Origin: Chlorophyllum brunneum
Lineage: Eukaryota; Basidiomycota; Agaricomycetes; Agaricales; Agaricaceae
Length of the DNA: 64,000 nucleotides
NCBI GenBank assembly: GCA_963576785.1
Contig: OY756146.1
Span: forward strand, 2,351,018-2,415,017
Reading direction: 5' to 3'
Shown one piece after another: positions 1-12,428 of this stretch; within the stretch, counting starts at the first letter, position 1, and the number at the start of each line of letters is the position of its first letter. A program made the translations under genes and the position numbers. Under the pieces are notes generated by a model. It worked only from the letters and a program-made list of their open reading frames with translations, was not told the DNA's origin and ran no database searches.

Positions 1-616
1 CAGAGTTGAAAGAGAAATTCCAAGGACAGAGTTTGTTGATATTTACGCCCAAGGTCAATAATATGTTTGTTTTCAAGTTTGCTACCAAACAATGGAAGGT
101 TAAGCGCCCTCATTCCTGATGAGCCGAGAAGTAGGACCTTGGTGCTATAATTAGCTGACTATGGGAAGAACAAGAAGTTGTACTCAAGCGCTACGACCAG
201 GCCGGGAGCGCTGGGGCTATAACCGAGAGGAAGCCCCCCACATCTGGTTAGTGCGATTCCGACCCTCGCGTAATAAGCAAGGGCGCCTGTATCGCCAAAA
301 ATACTATCTGGCGCGCTGTGCATGTGAGGTCGATCATCGTATCGGGTCGTGTTTATTTTTCTCCTCAGCGGTTCCAGGAAGAAAATGCGACCTTCAAAAG
401 TGATTGAGTAGGCAATGCTTCAGTCCATCAAGGCTTCTCTCTGTTTTGAATTAGACGCGCCGGTTGGGCCGTAGCGCTCAAGATGCCCATAAGCTTACTG
501 TACAGAGGACACCAGGCTTATTTCCGGAATCTTCAAAGTGGGGCGGTACTGAATTACGCCGTAGGTTAGAGATAAGAGCACCTGCCACCACGCGAGCTCC
601 CAGCTTTTTCACCAGG
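1..616. other. No gene identified
   Basis: I see no exon with both a recognisable protein motif and usable splice sites here. The short open frames have no family resemblance. The last part must hold the promoter of the metacaspase gene that starts at 617. Confidence 0.5.
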
Positions 617-2383
617 ATGAATCCTAGAGACTTGGTAGGTCATATATTCTGTTCCTGCACAATGGAAAAGGAGTCTGAGGTCTTCCATTTCTAGCATGGG
701 CCCCTACCCACCACTCGGAAGGCGTTGCTGGTGGGCATAAGCTACCGGGGGGAAAGTGCACTCGAGGGACCAAAAAAGAATATCGAACGCATGAAGAACT
801 TTTTACTCGGTGAGTAATTCACGACTGAAATTACGTCGTATGGTCCTTGAACTACTTTGGTTACCCAGATAAATTGCACTTTCGGGAGGGAGACATTACT
901 GTCTTGTGTGAAGGTACTTCTAATGAACCTACCCGCGCAAACACGGTCAGTAAACTGGTTAGCTTCAATCGGGGTTTACTAACTGCGAAACGCAGATAGC
1001 CCATCTCGAGAATTTTGTGGACCCAAGGGTTACGGACGCGCAGTACATCCTCGTTTGTGGGTAGTGCCATCGGTATTCAAATGCAAATTGACCTAACCGT
1101 TCTTCGTTTGATAGTCTGCGGACACGTAACACAGAGAAAAGTAAAGGTGTGGCCTATTCAGGATGAGGTAGATAAAATGGAAAATGACGGGTTGGACGAA
1201 TGTGCGTTTGCTCTTAATTTTTTTCTCACGAAATGAGTCCAAGAGAATTTACAGACCTCGTCCCGTCTGACGCTGGTACAGATACTGCCGAACTTATACG
1301 AGACAATGTGCGTATTTCGTCACCGCACAGTCCGGATTGTTTTTTGAAACCATTTAGTTTATTCGAGATTGTCTGGTAGATAAAGTCCCCCCTGGATCCC
1401 AGATGTTGGTGCGTGATGCAGGTTAACACCGTGTAATTGTATCACTAAAATCTCACTCGATAGGCAATTTGGGATGCTTGCCATTCGAACACATTGATGG
1501 GTGGGTGTGCAGTAGCTCCGACCTAACCAACGCTTAACGATCTCTTACCTTGGTAGATCTACCCCACTACAGATGCAATAGAGTGGATCGTCGTACGTCT
1601 GTTCCCACCGTTGATTTAACAAGCCGTAGTTTGACCTTGAATATATCAAGTTCATGTGGCGAGTCGCCGAGGTATGCTTTCGTTGTATAATAGGAGGTTT
1701 CTGACCAAGTCCTTTCATGTACGCAGGTTTAGAGATCGGCGCCGCTCTAGTAGGAGAGGAACGTGTTACCAGAATGGCAGAAAACATCAGCGAGGCTTTG
1801 AGCGAAGTCGCACGCGCCGTGGGTCTTCCCTCCTGTATTGGCTCTTGCATACCTGGAGATGTGGAGGAGTACTGGCGCAAGCGAGGGCGCGTGGTATGTA
1901 TACACGTTAGATTTCTGATGTAGGTGCCGGGTCTTGAAAGTGTGCGTACAGTTATGCGTCTCGGCATGTAAAGACTCGGAAGAGTCGTTAGAGGCCCCAG
2001 GAGGAAGGTCGGTTACAGATGTAAGTTCTTTCCAGTATTTCATCAATGACAAGTTATCTAACCGTCATGATTTTTAGCTGATAATCGAAACACTAAACAC
2101 TTGTCAGTTCCTCTCGCATGTGTTCCTTGTATAATCTTCTAACTCGTATGATCGGGCCTTAGGGGATCACTGTAATCCGTCACTGCAGGAGTTTATGCTA
2201 TCGCTTAAGTGTGTACCCCCCGTCTACAAAACAAAGTTCTTATTGACCTTAGACATACGTAGGGAGCGGGTTGAGGCTCTGTGTGACGAGTATAATTTCA
2301 AATGTCATAGGCACCATAAACAGAGTGCGCAACTGTCAAGTGAAATCCCCCTGGTATGTCCATTGTCTTTCTACCGACGATAA
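617..2383 (+). CDS. Type I metacaspase (copy 1), 15 exons
   Basis: Caspase-fold cysteine peptidase of the C14B family. Metacaspases cleave after Arg or Lys and act in stress, ageing and programmed death. Proposed exons: 617-634, 695-809, 869-945, 996-1056, 1115-1201, 1255-1307, 1358-1408, 1464-1500, 1557-1592, 1651-1671, 1727-1893, 1952-2020, 2078-2102, 2163-2208, 2263-2383. The sum is 984 nt (327 aa), and all introns are 50-60 nt with GT-AG ends. The p20 start reads ALLVGISYRG. The catalytic His is in FCGHVTQ (His94), followed by NDGLDEY, and the catalytic Cys is in WDACHSN (Cys160). The p10 part has SACKDSEESLE, then KQSAQLSSEIPLV at the C-terminus. There is no long Pro/Gln-rich prodomain, so it is short for the type. 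The start ATG (MNPRDL) is the nearest in-frame one and is the least certain part. Its paralogue lies at 17451-19185 on the other strand with nearly identical exon lengths. Confidence 0.85.
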
Positions 2384-3165
2384 TGCTGAGGAGCGGTTTC
2401 TGCGGAAAGGACATGGAAGAGAGGTTGTTTTTGTTCAAGCAGTCATAGCTGGGCCGCAATGGTTAATGTCTCTGCGGGTGAGTAAATAGACTTGCTATGG
2501 AGGTTAGACGCTCGCTGAGATTAGAGTGCCCTGTTACGCCCCTCCCGAAGACCGCTTAGCATCAACATTCCTTGATCTCCCTTGCTTTCCACCTCACCCG
2601 CTCCTTGGTGCTCAAGTTTCTCGGTTTCAACACCGCTTATCCAGGACCAGTCATTCAACTGACAAGTCCCTTTCCTTGTCTTCATTTTCGATCCGTCTCG
2701 GGGAATTTGTTCCAAAGTTTTTCTTGTGATGGTATATCGTGTCATTGGTGCAACTGTTCTCTCCTCATCCTAGCCTCCAATCCATAGGCACTTGTAGTTA
2801 TTCCTCGTATGTATTTTCCTGGGTGAAAATACATCTAACTGACAGTCTCACCTTCCCCTAAGTCTATCTTGCATCTCGCTCGTTCGAAAACTTCCGCCAC
2901 TGGTGTATTTTACCTTTCAGTGACGTTTCATGTCCACGTTGAATCCCATAAAGAAATAGTTCTACTCTCCCTGAGAAATTGACTGAATCACAGTATTCAC
3001 AGACGCTCGAGTGACCCGTGGGACTTCACACGGCCCCAATGGGAGTAAATAAGCGAAATACAAATCACTCGGATGTACATGGGATGATATTTACATATAT
3101 TTGCTCCCCAAGCGGAAACCAAACAAGTCATTAGGACGGAAGTGGTGGTGTTGTGTTTTCGACAA
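2384..3165. other. Intergenic, no gene identified
   Basis: This lies between the metacaspase and the RBR ligase, which point the same way. Open frames on both strands at 2520-2790 are short and pyrimidine-rich and resemble nothing I know. It is probably the metacaspase 3' UTR and the RBR promoter. Confidence 0.5.
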
Positions 3166-6100
3166 ATGCACGATGTGGAGGTTATTGACATTTCCTCCCA
3201 ACCGTCTTCTCCTTCCCCTCCTCCAGAACAAATAATCCTCCAAAATTCCAGAAATGCCAAAGGAAAAGGGAGAATGAACGACGTCGAGGTCATTGAACTC
3301 ACTGACGACGACGACGCCTTTGATTCAGATATTATCTTGACTTATGTCTCCAACAAAGACCAACCTATGGCTTCCTCTTCTTCATCGAGCATATACTCTG
3401 GCCACGTAAGGAAGAAGAGGCGTATTGTTGAATTGGACATAGACTCTGACGATGTCGAGATAGCTGCGCGTGGGACCTCACCCACGAACGGAATCCTCGT
3501 GTCAGGTAACAAACAAAGAAGCTCTTCACCGCGTGTGAATGGGATTCTGGGGGCTGACTCGTCCTGTGGTCTCTCTTCACCCGGAAGGAAAGGGACTGGT
3601 GGGGCAGCCCCGACGGCAGAAGGCGCGGTGACTCATACCAACAATGGAAAACATAAAGGCAAAGGCAAAGCGAAGGCAGTGGACGAGGAGTACTACGTGG
3701 AGTGCATGTTGGGCAGTCCTAGTCCCACGATGAATGGGAAGGAGATTGACGACGAGGACACAACTCATCCCCAACTACCACATTCTATATCTCATCCTCC
3801 TCCCTCGGTGGTCCGCGACCCGCTTCTAGTCGGTTCTATACCTGCAAATACAAGTAAAGCGGCTTCGAGCGTCCTTCCAATAAAACCGGGACCTATGAAC
3901 GATCCCCCCCTAGTTTCTGTCATATCACCAGTTACCCAAACAGCAACTACCCAAACAGCGACAGCAGCAACAAGAGAGCCCATAAAGTCCCCTTCCTTTA
4001 TCCCTCCTCCCCTCGTAGAAACTCCAGAAGAAACCATGTCTCGTTACGTTGCACAGGTGCTTGAAATTATCCCTGACGTTGACCCAGAGCATTGCGCTGC
4101 CATGGTTGCCGATCATTATCCCAATCTCAAAGACGCGACCGTAGAACGCTTGCTGCATCTTTTATTTGAAGATCCTAGTTACCCAAAGGTCAAGAAGGTG
4201 GATAAAGGAAAGCGCAAAGCCGACGAGACAGGCGAGGGGATTGAAAGATCGAAGAAGAAAGCGAAAGTTGATCGGGAAGCGAAAGCGAAAGAGGAGGATG
4301 GGGATGATGAGCTTTGGTTGAATACGGAACGACCTTTTGTTGGTGGGAGGGCTTATCATGATCTTGCACTCGTATGTCCACTTCCCTCGTTCGACATAAC
4401 CCTTCGTGTACTGATGCGTTGTAAATGCAGAACCAACTCCAGGCTGATTATCCACTTATCCCAAAGGCATACCTCCGTGAACAACTCACGCGGAATAAGG
4501 GATTTTACGCGCCCACATTCTTCTTTATCCGTGAACTCGAACGACGGCTTAATGACAACAATAACATATACCAGGGACGTCCTTACGAACGTCGTGAAAA
4601 GCCCTACAAACCTGCACAGGCGAAAGGAAAACAGAAGGCAAAAGAGGATAAAGAGTTTGCCAGGGAGCTGGGGTGGGTGGTGAGGTTGGTTGCGATTGAA
4701 GAAGACAAGGAAATCATGAATGAAGACGAGGCAGAAGGCAAAGAAGCTGAGGTCGATACGGAGGACAACGACGAAAACGATGACGAATCGGATGGGGAAG
4801 ACGATGAGAATGGTATCGAATGCGGTTGTTGTTTCTCGAAATTCCGCTTCGTCAGTCTAGATGCTTCTAACAAAATCAATTATTAAACACTGATATACAT
4901 AATAGGAAAAAATGTCTCAATGCCCGGATGCGCACCTCTTTTGTCGTTCCTGTCTCCGTTCCTATGCTTCAACCCTCCTCGGTTCACACAACTCAAATAT
5001 AACCTGCATGTCGCAGTCGGTTTGCACCTCAGCTTTTTCCCAATTCGAGCTCCTCCGTGTCCTTCCACCCAAAACCTACCTCCTCTACGAACGTCTCATC
5101 CAAGCCAAAGAAATTGCGGAAGCTAACCTCGAAGGATTGGAAGAATGTCCATTTTGTGAATGGAAATGCGTGTTTGATGTTGGATTTGAAGGCGAAAAGC
5201 TGTTTAGGTGTGGGAATGATGTTGGAGGATGCGGTGTGGTCAGCTGTAGAAAGTGCAAGAAGTTGGATCATTTGCCGAAGAGTTGCGAGGAAGTTGAGAA
5301 GGATAGGAAGTTGGATGCGAGGCATGCGGTTGAGGAAGCGATGAGTGAGTACTTTTTTTTTGGTTTTTCTATTTTGGGGAAGTGGATATTGATTTGACGT
5401 GGATAGCGCAAGCGCTGGTCAGGGACTGCCCCAAGTGTAAAAAATGTATGTCTCGTTCCTTTTTTGCTATTGGAGATAGGTGGCTGATCCGTCATCCGTC
5501 TCCTTTACCTAGCGTTCATCAAGGAAGGCGGTGTAAGTTATTTTGCCTTTTCCCACTTCGCAAACACCCACGTCCCAAAAATATCACGATTCGTTCATTG
5601 GTTCTAAACATATATCATGTTTCCTTTGTCAGTCAGTAACGGCATCTGACTACGTTTTTTGAAACAGTGTAATAAGATGATGTGTCCGAACTGCAGAACG
5701 ATGTCGTGTTATATTTGTCGGGAGATTATTAGCGGGTACGAACACTTCAATCAACACCCTGGGCGGCCGGGCGCGAGTTCAAGCTCGAATTCGAAGAAGT
5801 GTGTTCTTTGGGATAAGGATCTGGATGCTATGCATGCCAACGAGGTGTGTCCCACTTGTGTTCTTCATCTCCGTCCTCCTCGCTTTTACGTTTGTTTCCA
5901 TCTTCATACTGACGCTCGTTGTTCTGGATATTTGTAGGTCAAGAATGCCGCGGAAAAAGCGCTTGCAGAAGCCCAGATGCTCCATCCAGATGTTTCCATA
6001 TCCGACCTAAAAGTGGACTTGCCAAAAGCAGCGAAGAAACCTCAACAACACAATCCAGCTAACCCATATGGACTTCCTGTGATTGATCCTCTACCGATAC

Positions 6101-6960
6101 CTCCTCTCGTTCGGGTACATCGCAGGGCTGCACTCAATCAACGACTCGCGCATCCACCTCTGCCCTTAGTTGTACCTAGGGCTCCAGTACCGGCTCAACG
6201 TGGTGGGCGGGGAGGAAGAGCGAATGCCAGGAATGGTGGTGTGGTTAGGCGAGACCCTCCGCTTCAACCTCCTCAACCCATTATACCTCCACAACCATAT
6301 CAATTACAACAGCAACCAGCGCGACAACAGCAACCTCCGCACCCACAAGTTCCGCCACCAACGTACCACGAAGCTGTTGCGCAGGCGATGATGGGACAGT
6401 ATCAACCCGCTGGGGGCGGGGTCGAAATTGGTGGGAGGTTATTGAGAAATCGAGCTGGACGGGGTGTGGGAGTGGATGGACAGGGTCAAGGTCAAGGTCA
6501 AGTTCCTCCCGGACACAATGGTATACATGAAGCGATTGCAGAAAGGGAGAGGGCGATGATGAGAGAACAATTGCGATTACGAGCTTATCACCAGTTACAA
6601 GAACATCGAGCGGAGGAACAGAGGCTATGGTTTGATGAAGCACACGCGAGACGGGAAGAGCAGCGTAGACAGGAAACAGTGCTGAGATTTGAAGAATTAC
6701 GGGGACGAGAGGAGATGGAGCGTGAACAGGAGCGGTTGCTTGAAGTTCTTCGTTTGCAGAGGGAACAAGCTGAGAAGAGGACTGTGGAGAGACTTATGGG
6801 CGGGCAGCCTCCTGCGCCGGGGGGAATGGGTTTTGATTGGCGACCGGTGGTGGGTCCCGGTGGGATGCAGGTGCAACTGCAGCAAGGGCAAGCAGGCCCA
6901 TCGTCCCACCAACCCAACCAACAAGCTGGAAGAAAAAGGAAGAGGGGTCGTAAAGGGTAG
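3166..6960 (+). CDS. RBR-type E3 ubiquitin ligase, RNF216/TRIAD3-like
   Basis: RING-between-RING E3 ligase: RING1 binds the E2 and ubiquitin passes to a Cys in RING2 before the substrate. Exons: 3166-4371, 4431-4850, 4906-5344, 5407-5445, 5513-5532, 5668-5844, 5938-6960 (3324 nt, 1107 aa). The N-terminal 280 residues are acidic, Ser-rich and low-complexity, starting MHDVEVIDIS with a repeated DVEVIELTDDD motif that resembles SUMO-interaction motifs. Around residues 288-345 is a CUE-like stretch (VLEIIPDVDP ... ERLLHLLFEDPSYP). RING1 starts at IECGCCFSKF and continues CPDAHLFCRSCL. The IBR holds CPFCEWKC and CGVVSCRKCKK. RING2 reads CPKCKKSFIKEGGCNKMMCP, with the expected catalytic Cys in GGCNKM. 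The tail is Gln/Pro-rich with a Glu/Arg coiled coil and a basic end (GRKRKRGRKG), suggesting nuclear entry. RNF216-type order is inferred. Confidence 0.88.
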
Positions 6961-7111
6961 AAGACACCGGGACCAGACTGATTTAAGTTACATTTACTCG
7001 ATGTGGACCTTTTGGGGGATCATTGTTTCGCTTTCGGGTGTTTGATTAAATACTGTAGTCTCAAACTGTTATATAATGGGGATTTGGGGGCATAGGACAA
7101 ATGGACGAAAC

Positions 7112-9217
7112 CTAGTATGGGCCCAGGAATAAAGTGTAACCCTCTTTATCCGGACTGATTTCGAAACCTCGAAACAAGATTGACGATCCTAGATAGTCAC
7201 ATCTCATGAATCCGTCTTCAATCCAGTTCTCCGAGATTTCGGGGAAGACCACTCCAGACATAAAATTTGGACGAAAGCTTCGCTTTTCGTCCAAAATCAT
7301 TTGTCTCTGATGGTACGCCGAAGCAATCGACCTCTTCTTTTGGATCGTATACGACTCGTACTCCTCCTTTGGTATATATTCCTGGAAATTGTTGTAGATG
7401 GCGCGAAAGACGTCCCATAGAGTCACGTAACCGTTGGTCCCAGAAGTACCATTGACGCGGATAGGCCATGGAAGAGTACGCATTTCAACGCGTTCGTCGC
7501 CATTCCTAGAATTGTACATGTGGCGTTCTCTGTTCCTGCTTCGTGAAGGATCTGGATCGCCTTGACATCTCTCCAAAGGAAAATTACCAAGAGAATTGAT
7601 GAACATGTGACGGATAGGAGGATTTGTAGCGTATTCGTCGTAAAATCTGGGTAAGTCGGGTAAGTCTAGGTTCCTTTGATTGGATAGAATATCTTCGGGT
7701 TTTGATCCCCAAATCAACCATTCTCGGGGAGATAGAGTGACGTCCCACTGGATTATGAAATTGTCGAAGGGCGTGTGGTGGAGCACGCGATGTAGGGTGG
7801 TGTTGATAGGGTAGCACTGACATGTGGATGCTGTGGAGGGAGGACGTGGGATTGAATGAGCGGCTCGGGGAAGAGAAGACGATTTGCCTTCTGTCCGGGT
7901 ATGGTCATTTAAAGAAGTAGCTTGTATATGAGATGATGAGGACGTGACGATCGTCTCGGAGGTGGGGGAGGTCTCTCGTATTCGGGATGTAGTAGCAGCG
8001 GTTTCAGCTGAGCCCGGAGAGATTCTGCGTAATCCAGTAGTCAGGATCCCTGGCCGTTCAGTTCGTCCTTGAGTGTGTTCAATCTCGGATCGCTGCGTTG
8101 TATTATCTGATCCTTTTTGTAGCTTTGGGTTTACCTTTTTGGCGATGGCTGATGGGCAATGTAAGACGGATGACGTGATTCGTCAAATTTAATGAGCTCT
8201 CTTACAGGAACGTTTTGCCAACCACCTTCGCACAACACCCCAACTTCTCTTGCCCTCGTCCACATGCCGTTCACTTGAATCTCCCCCCCCAGGAGCTACG
8301 GTCTCTGCGTTTGACCTGTGTTGTTGCTGAGGAGCGCATGAGGCGATGGCTTGCATATGAGGTGGTGCACAGTGACTGCAGGGTAAGTTCCCGGCGCAAG
8401 GAGGTCCAATATAGGTGAGTGTACTCCGTCGTAAGCTCCCCTCGCAGGGGGAACAGCTGTTCCAGTAAGTGCAGTGGCTCTGGCATCCATTTGGTACTCG
8501 TACGGCGGCATGAGAGGACTGATATTCGTTGCTACAGCATACAGAAGGTAAGCCACATAGTGAATGGGTGTAGCGGCGGTAGATCTCAGGTTGGATACAG
8601 TGGGTATGAAATCCTGGGGGAGCGTCTAGATTATCTCTAATTCCCGTATCGCGGCGGAATGAGTTGGCTGGGTAAGGGTCGTCTTCCCAATGGGGAGGTC
8701 GTCTAAGGGGTCGCATATTGTGGTGTCGTCCATCTTCACTGACGCCGTCGGTGTTCCGAACAAACGAGCGAGGTCTTTCGACAAAACTTGGATTAAATCT
8801 CGCAGCCAAAGGAAAACCGGCAGATAGACTGTGTCGATACTCATTCGCACGAGCATGGCTACCAGGGATGTGATTTGGAGGTAAGATATACGTGCTAGTT
8901 TCTCGATCCTCTGCAAAGATTGGTGCAAGCCCTTGGGAATCTCCTACCAGTGGCGCTGGGAAGTATCCTGTTGGCGCCTGCGTTGACACAGGGTTCACCG
9001 GCCGCTGGCGAGATCCGGATGACTCGAGGGAATTATGACTATAGCCGTTCCAACGGTGTTCGTTCCCACTCACAGGCCATGTAGTCATCTCCGGAGTACG
9101 TTGAGTGGTGACGGTAGGAGTCAAGATGTGAGGGAACGTTGGTTCCACGAGTTCCTTCGGTGTGACCGCGACCAACCCTGGCCATGAAGCCTTGGTATCA
9201 CCACTGGGTGCCGGCTG
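7112..9217 (-). CDS. DUF6699-like protein with long disordered N-terminus (5' end unresolved)
   Basis: Function unknown. Two exons are clear: 8206-9217 and 7112-8148, joined over a 57-nt GT-AG intron (8149-8205) in frame. The upper exon starts after a good acceptor (TTACAG), so at least one further 5' exon lies above 9217, and I could not choose it. The N-terminal 550 residues are low-complexity and rich in Pro, Ser, Thr and Arg. The C-terminal third has the pattern seen in fungal DUF6699 proteins: IIQWDVTLSP, then VTLWDVFRAIYNNFQEYIP, an AYHQRQ helix, CDYLGSSILFRGFEIS and a short strand ending YTLFLGPY. Five more members of this broad family are in the window. It converges tail to tail with the RBR gene, with 151 bp between stops. 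Confidence 0.7.
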
Positions 9218-10103
9218 CTGTAAGGCATCCTTTCATATCAGACCAAGGCGATACGCAGTTGATACGCCTCAGAGAATCAGATAGGCGCCTTGTAATCAGT
9301 CCACACATCCGAGTATCCCGAATGGGTGACACAGGTAGATCGGTGAATCCCTAACCGATATCCATTTCCAGAGCGCGGAACGCTCTACTCCATAAGTTCG
9401 GTCACAAGACAGACATGCTCATCGTGGGAACTGCAGCCGGAGCTTCTGCTGTTAAGTGGATGATGAGTCGGTAATCAACATCTTCGAAGGTGTCGTAGAA
9501 GCTTGAGCACTTACTAGCATTTAACTTTTTGGAACGCGGGGAGGAATGAGGACGCGGGCCAGTCGGAGGTCTGTCACCATTAGTCGAGCACGAGCGCTAA
9601 AACACGGTGTGTGGTAATTTGTCAAGGGCGATGGGGATATGCTCGTCTGTCGCCGTGATGGGGGGCGAGATGGACCGGAGCAAACTCTTCGTAATTGGGG
9701 CACGGAACGAGCGCTGTGGACACCAAGATCAGGTACCCACACGGAATTCAAAATCATGTAAGCGACGTCAATCGGGCACGACCATGGTCTCTGAAGCATA
9801 GAAGCTTCCTCACCCGATTTCCTTTTGACTGGGCCACCCTGTGTCAATCAAGAATCCTTTCTGGCATAGCCCAGAATTTCAGAATCGACAGTGTGGAGAG
9901 CCTCCACTTAAGAGATAGGCCACAGAAAAGAGGTGAGTGGTATTAACAAAAAGTGGGATGTTATCAGCTATCGATCATCCATACACGCAACAATCATATT
10001 ATGATCAAGGCTGTGTATAATTATAACGGTGATATTGGTAAATCGGAATTCGATTGCGATGCACAACCCAGCTTTATTGGCCCAAAGTAAATTGATCGAT
10101 GAT
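9218..10103. other. Undetermined; should contain the 5' exon(s) of the DUF6699-like gene
   Basis: An open frame of about 100 codons on the minus strand (9521-9847) starts at TTG and shows no known motif. Part of this stretch must be the promoter and first exon of the gene ending at 7112. The 3' end of the lectin gene at 10104 borders it. Confidence 0.4.
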
Positions 10104-10735
10104 TCAGAGCTTCTGCATGTCCTCGGTTGAAACAAGTGACCACTTCTCACTTGGGCTGTTGCCACCCGCGTCGCAAAAATCAACAACGGCATACGTGGAG
10201 TTGCCAGAAATACAGGCGCTTGTATCAGCCAGTGAGAACACATGCTCGAGCTGTTCGTCGTAGTCCCACAACTGAATCAGGTCGTCATCATTTTCTCCCC
10301 TCTTAACCGCCTGCTGCAAAATCGTCCCATAATCAACTCGACCGTCGTTTCCTACAAACCCTAGCATAAGGTACTGTCTTCCTACTGCCTGAAACGCAAA
10401 CCACCCAAGGTGTGTACTCACTCGGAACTTCGAGGACGAGACCAGACTTCTTATTCTTCAAGAATCCACGGCCCTGAGCGTATGTCCAGATCTGGGCTTC
10501 ATCCTCATGGTCAAACTCTGACAGGACAATGGGCGTGTGGGGCTGAAAGCTAACTGTCAGCCTCTGGGGCTCGGGTGTACGTTGGATCTAGAGTGACACA
10601 CACCTCGGAACTGCCTCCTTCGACCGCGAGAACCTGTTGGAATTCGGAATTACTGATGAAAAATTCCCCGGTCGGGAACGTTTGAGCAGCGACAGCGGTG
10701 GCGAAGGCGAACAAGGCGAGGAGCTTCGAGTGCAT
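10104..10735 (-). CDS. Small secreted ricin-B-fold (beta-trefoil) lectin-like protein A
   Basis: Likely carbohydrate-binding protein secreted to the cell wall or medium. Three exons, with introns between the SSE and PHTPIV parts and between LVLEVP and RFVGND. The N-terminus MHSKLLALFAFATAVAAQ is a signal peptide ending AAQ. The mature part has trefoil features: TGEFFISNSE, VLAVEGGSSE, a QIWTYAQG motif (a Q-x-W variant), NKKSGLVLEV, QLWDYDEQLEHVF, and a final strand with EKWSLVS. It has the same exon layout as lectins B-D in this window, with intron 1 after a conserved S-T/S-E or S-V-E. About 160 aa, one to one and a half trefoil subdomains more than a single repeat. No catalytic domain is present, so it is a lectin and not a toxin chain. 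Ligand unknown. Confidence 0.75.
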
Positions 10736-12428
10736 GTTGTGAGGTGATCGAATGAATGGTTAGGTTGAACGAAAACCAACGGTCGAGTTTTCTATGGGCG
10801 GGCACGTTGTAAGTTTGCATCATTTTCAGTTGACTTGTTCATTTGCGCATGATTACTAGCTTGGAAAACGTCAAGAGTCAGGGGAGAGCTCCACTAGCGG
10901 CTCTAGGATACTTTTAGTGCATACTTGATTATATGGTTTTGATCTATTTTATGTATGATAACTCGTGTCATGTCATATCAGCAGTCATACGTTCACCCTT
11001 ATTCGCGTCCGCGGTAAAACATCTGTCAGATTCGAGGTCGAGAGCCGAAGAACTTCTGAATGCCAAACGCTTCGGATAAAAGACCTCAAGCTGTACACGG
11101 TGAAGCCTTCGGGAAAGTATCACCTTCAAACATACGGAATTCTTGCACCCATTCAGTGAAAATTAAGGAAAGACAGTATCCAGCTCCTACAACCAGGTCA
11201 TTGCGTCCCTGCTCTGTGGCCCTGGTTAAGCATGGCACCATTCATATGAGCTACCCCAAGGAAACACGCCTGAAGAGACCCGCTTTTGCACTAAATGTCA
11301 CGACCAAAGATAACTTCATTGTTCTCGGAAAGGATTCCTCGATTGATTCACACCACCCCGGAGTCATTAGACCACAAAAGGGCCATTAAATACCGCCAGC
11401 GCAGCCATAGCCGTAGCTGGAGGTTTAGAAGGATACTCCACAATGGCAAATTAATTGGGGAAAAAATAATATGTCGATCGAAGCATGACCATGATACCAG
11501 GCTGATGGAAAGGAGGCTATAGTGCGCCACCGCCCACAATCGGATATGATATCAGCGAGATCCAAATCATGGATACGTGCGCGAGGAACGGGTGTTTCTC
11601 CGGGTTCGTTCGAGTACAAAAACCGGCAGTGACTTGGAGGCGAGCAGCCGGTAGGACGAAGCCTTGCACTCTTTCGGCTCCACGAACAGGCGTCACGAAT
11701 CAACAGAAAAGTTCCCGCCACCATTCCTCACACATAACGTGATCAGTGGCTACGGCTAGGTTAATCGAAGCCGCTCCTACAATCCTCGGGAAACCGGGTA
11801 ATGTTGAAGCTGTCATGTTCGCGCCAATTTTGGTGTGCAGTCCGCCCAACCCACAAGAAGGTGGAAATCCTTCGTTGGAACTCCCTCGGCGTGATCCTCG
11901 TATGGTCATACTGCCCTAACTCCTGGCAATCTTAGTACATAAATTACGGTGAAGGAGGTTGTCCGGCAATTCAACGGCATTAGCCTATTTCTGTGTAAAG
12001 CCCGTGGCACAAAACGTCATCATAAATGGGCGCTGTGGCTTGCCAGGTATCGCCTACCGGTAATTGGGTAAGTAGGCAATTTAAGAAGCCCTCTTCCCAG
12101 TTCTCCACTACCCAGTTGACCAACTACGACATGTGACTTGAGGGGTCGTAAAGACGTCAGAAATCGCTGGCAGTCTCGCTGTGAGACTCATGAGATAATC
12201 ATTATGAAAGTTTCGTAGAACCTGGGCGAACCTGCCCTATGTCGAATAGAAATACGTTATGTTCTAGCTCATAGCGGCGCTGGCCCGTTTGGCAGTTGGT
12301 ATGTTTGAGAAGCATATGCTCCAGCGAGACAGCTGTCGGGGCCCCAACGCTGCTCGGGAGAGAGAGGTATAAAGCCGACGAGATTTTCTGTTCCTTTCCT
12401 CAGGATTAGTCCACACTACAGAAGCATC
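10736..12428. other. Intergenic 1.7 kb, no gene identified
   Basis: This is the divergent promoter region between lectin A (minus) and lectin B (plus). The open frames at 10965-11520 and 11425-11910 have no motif I recognise and poor splice context. A TATA box for lectin B lies at its right end. Confidence 0.5.
12368..12373 (+). promoter_or_regulatory. TATA box of lectin B
   Basis: TATAAA lies 55 bp before the ATG of the lectin gene at 12429, a usual distance for a fungal core promoter. Confidence 0.5.

Noticed and set aside
161..694. Two short plus-strand frames before the first metacaspase
   Set aside because: The second overlaps the proposed first metacaspase exon and uses a TTG start; neither shows a motif.
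1409..1463. Apparent stop in metacaspase copy 1 after MLVRDAG
   Set aside because: It lies inside a 55-nt intron homologous to the one in copy 2; the spliced frame gives AIWDACHSN.
9521..9847. Minus-strand 108-codon frame as a gene
   Set aside because: It starts at TTG, has no domain and no splice context; it may be 5' sequence of the DUF6699-like gene.
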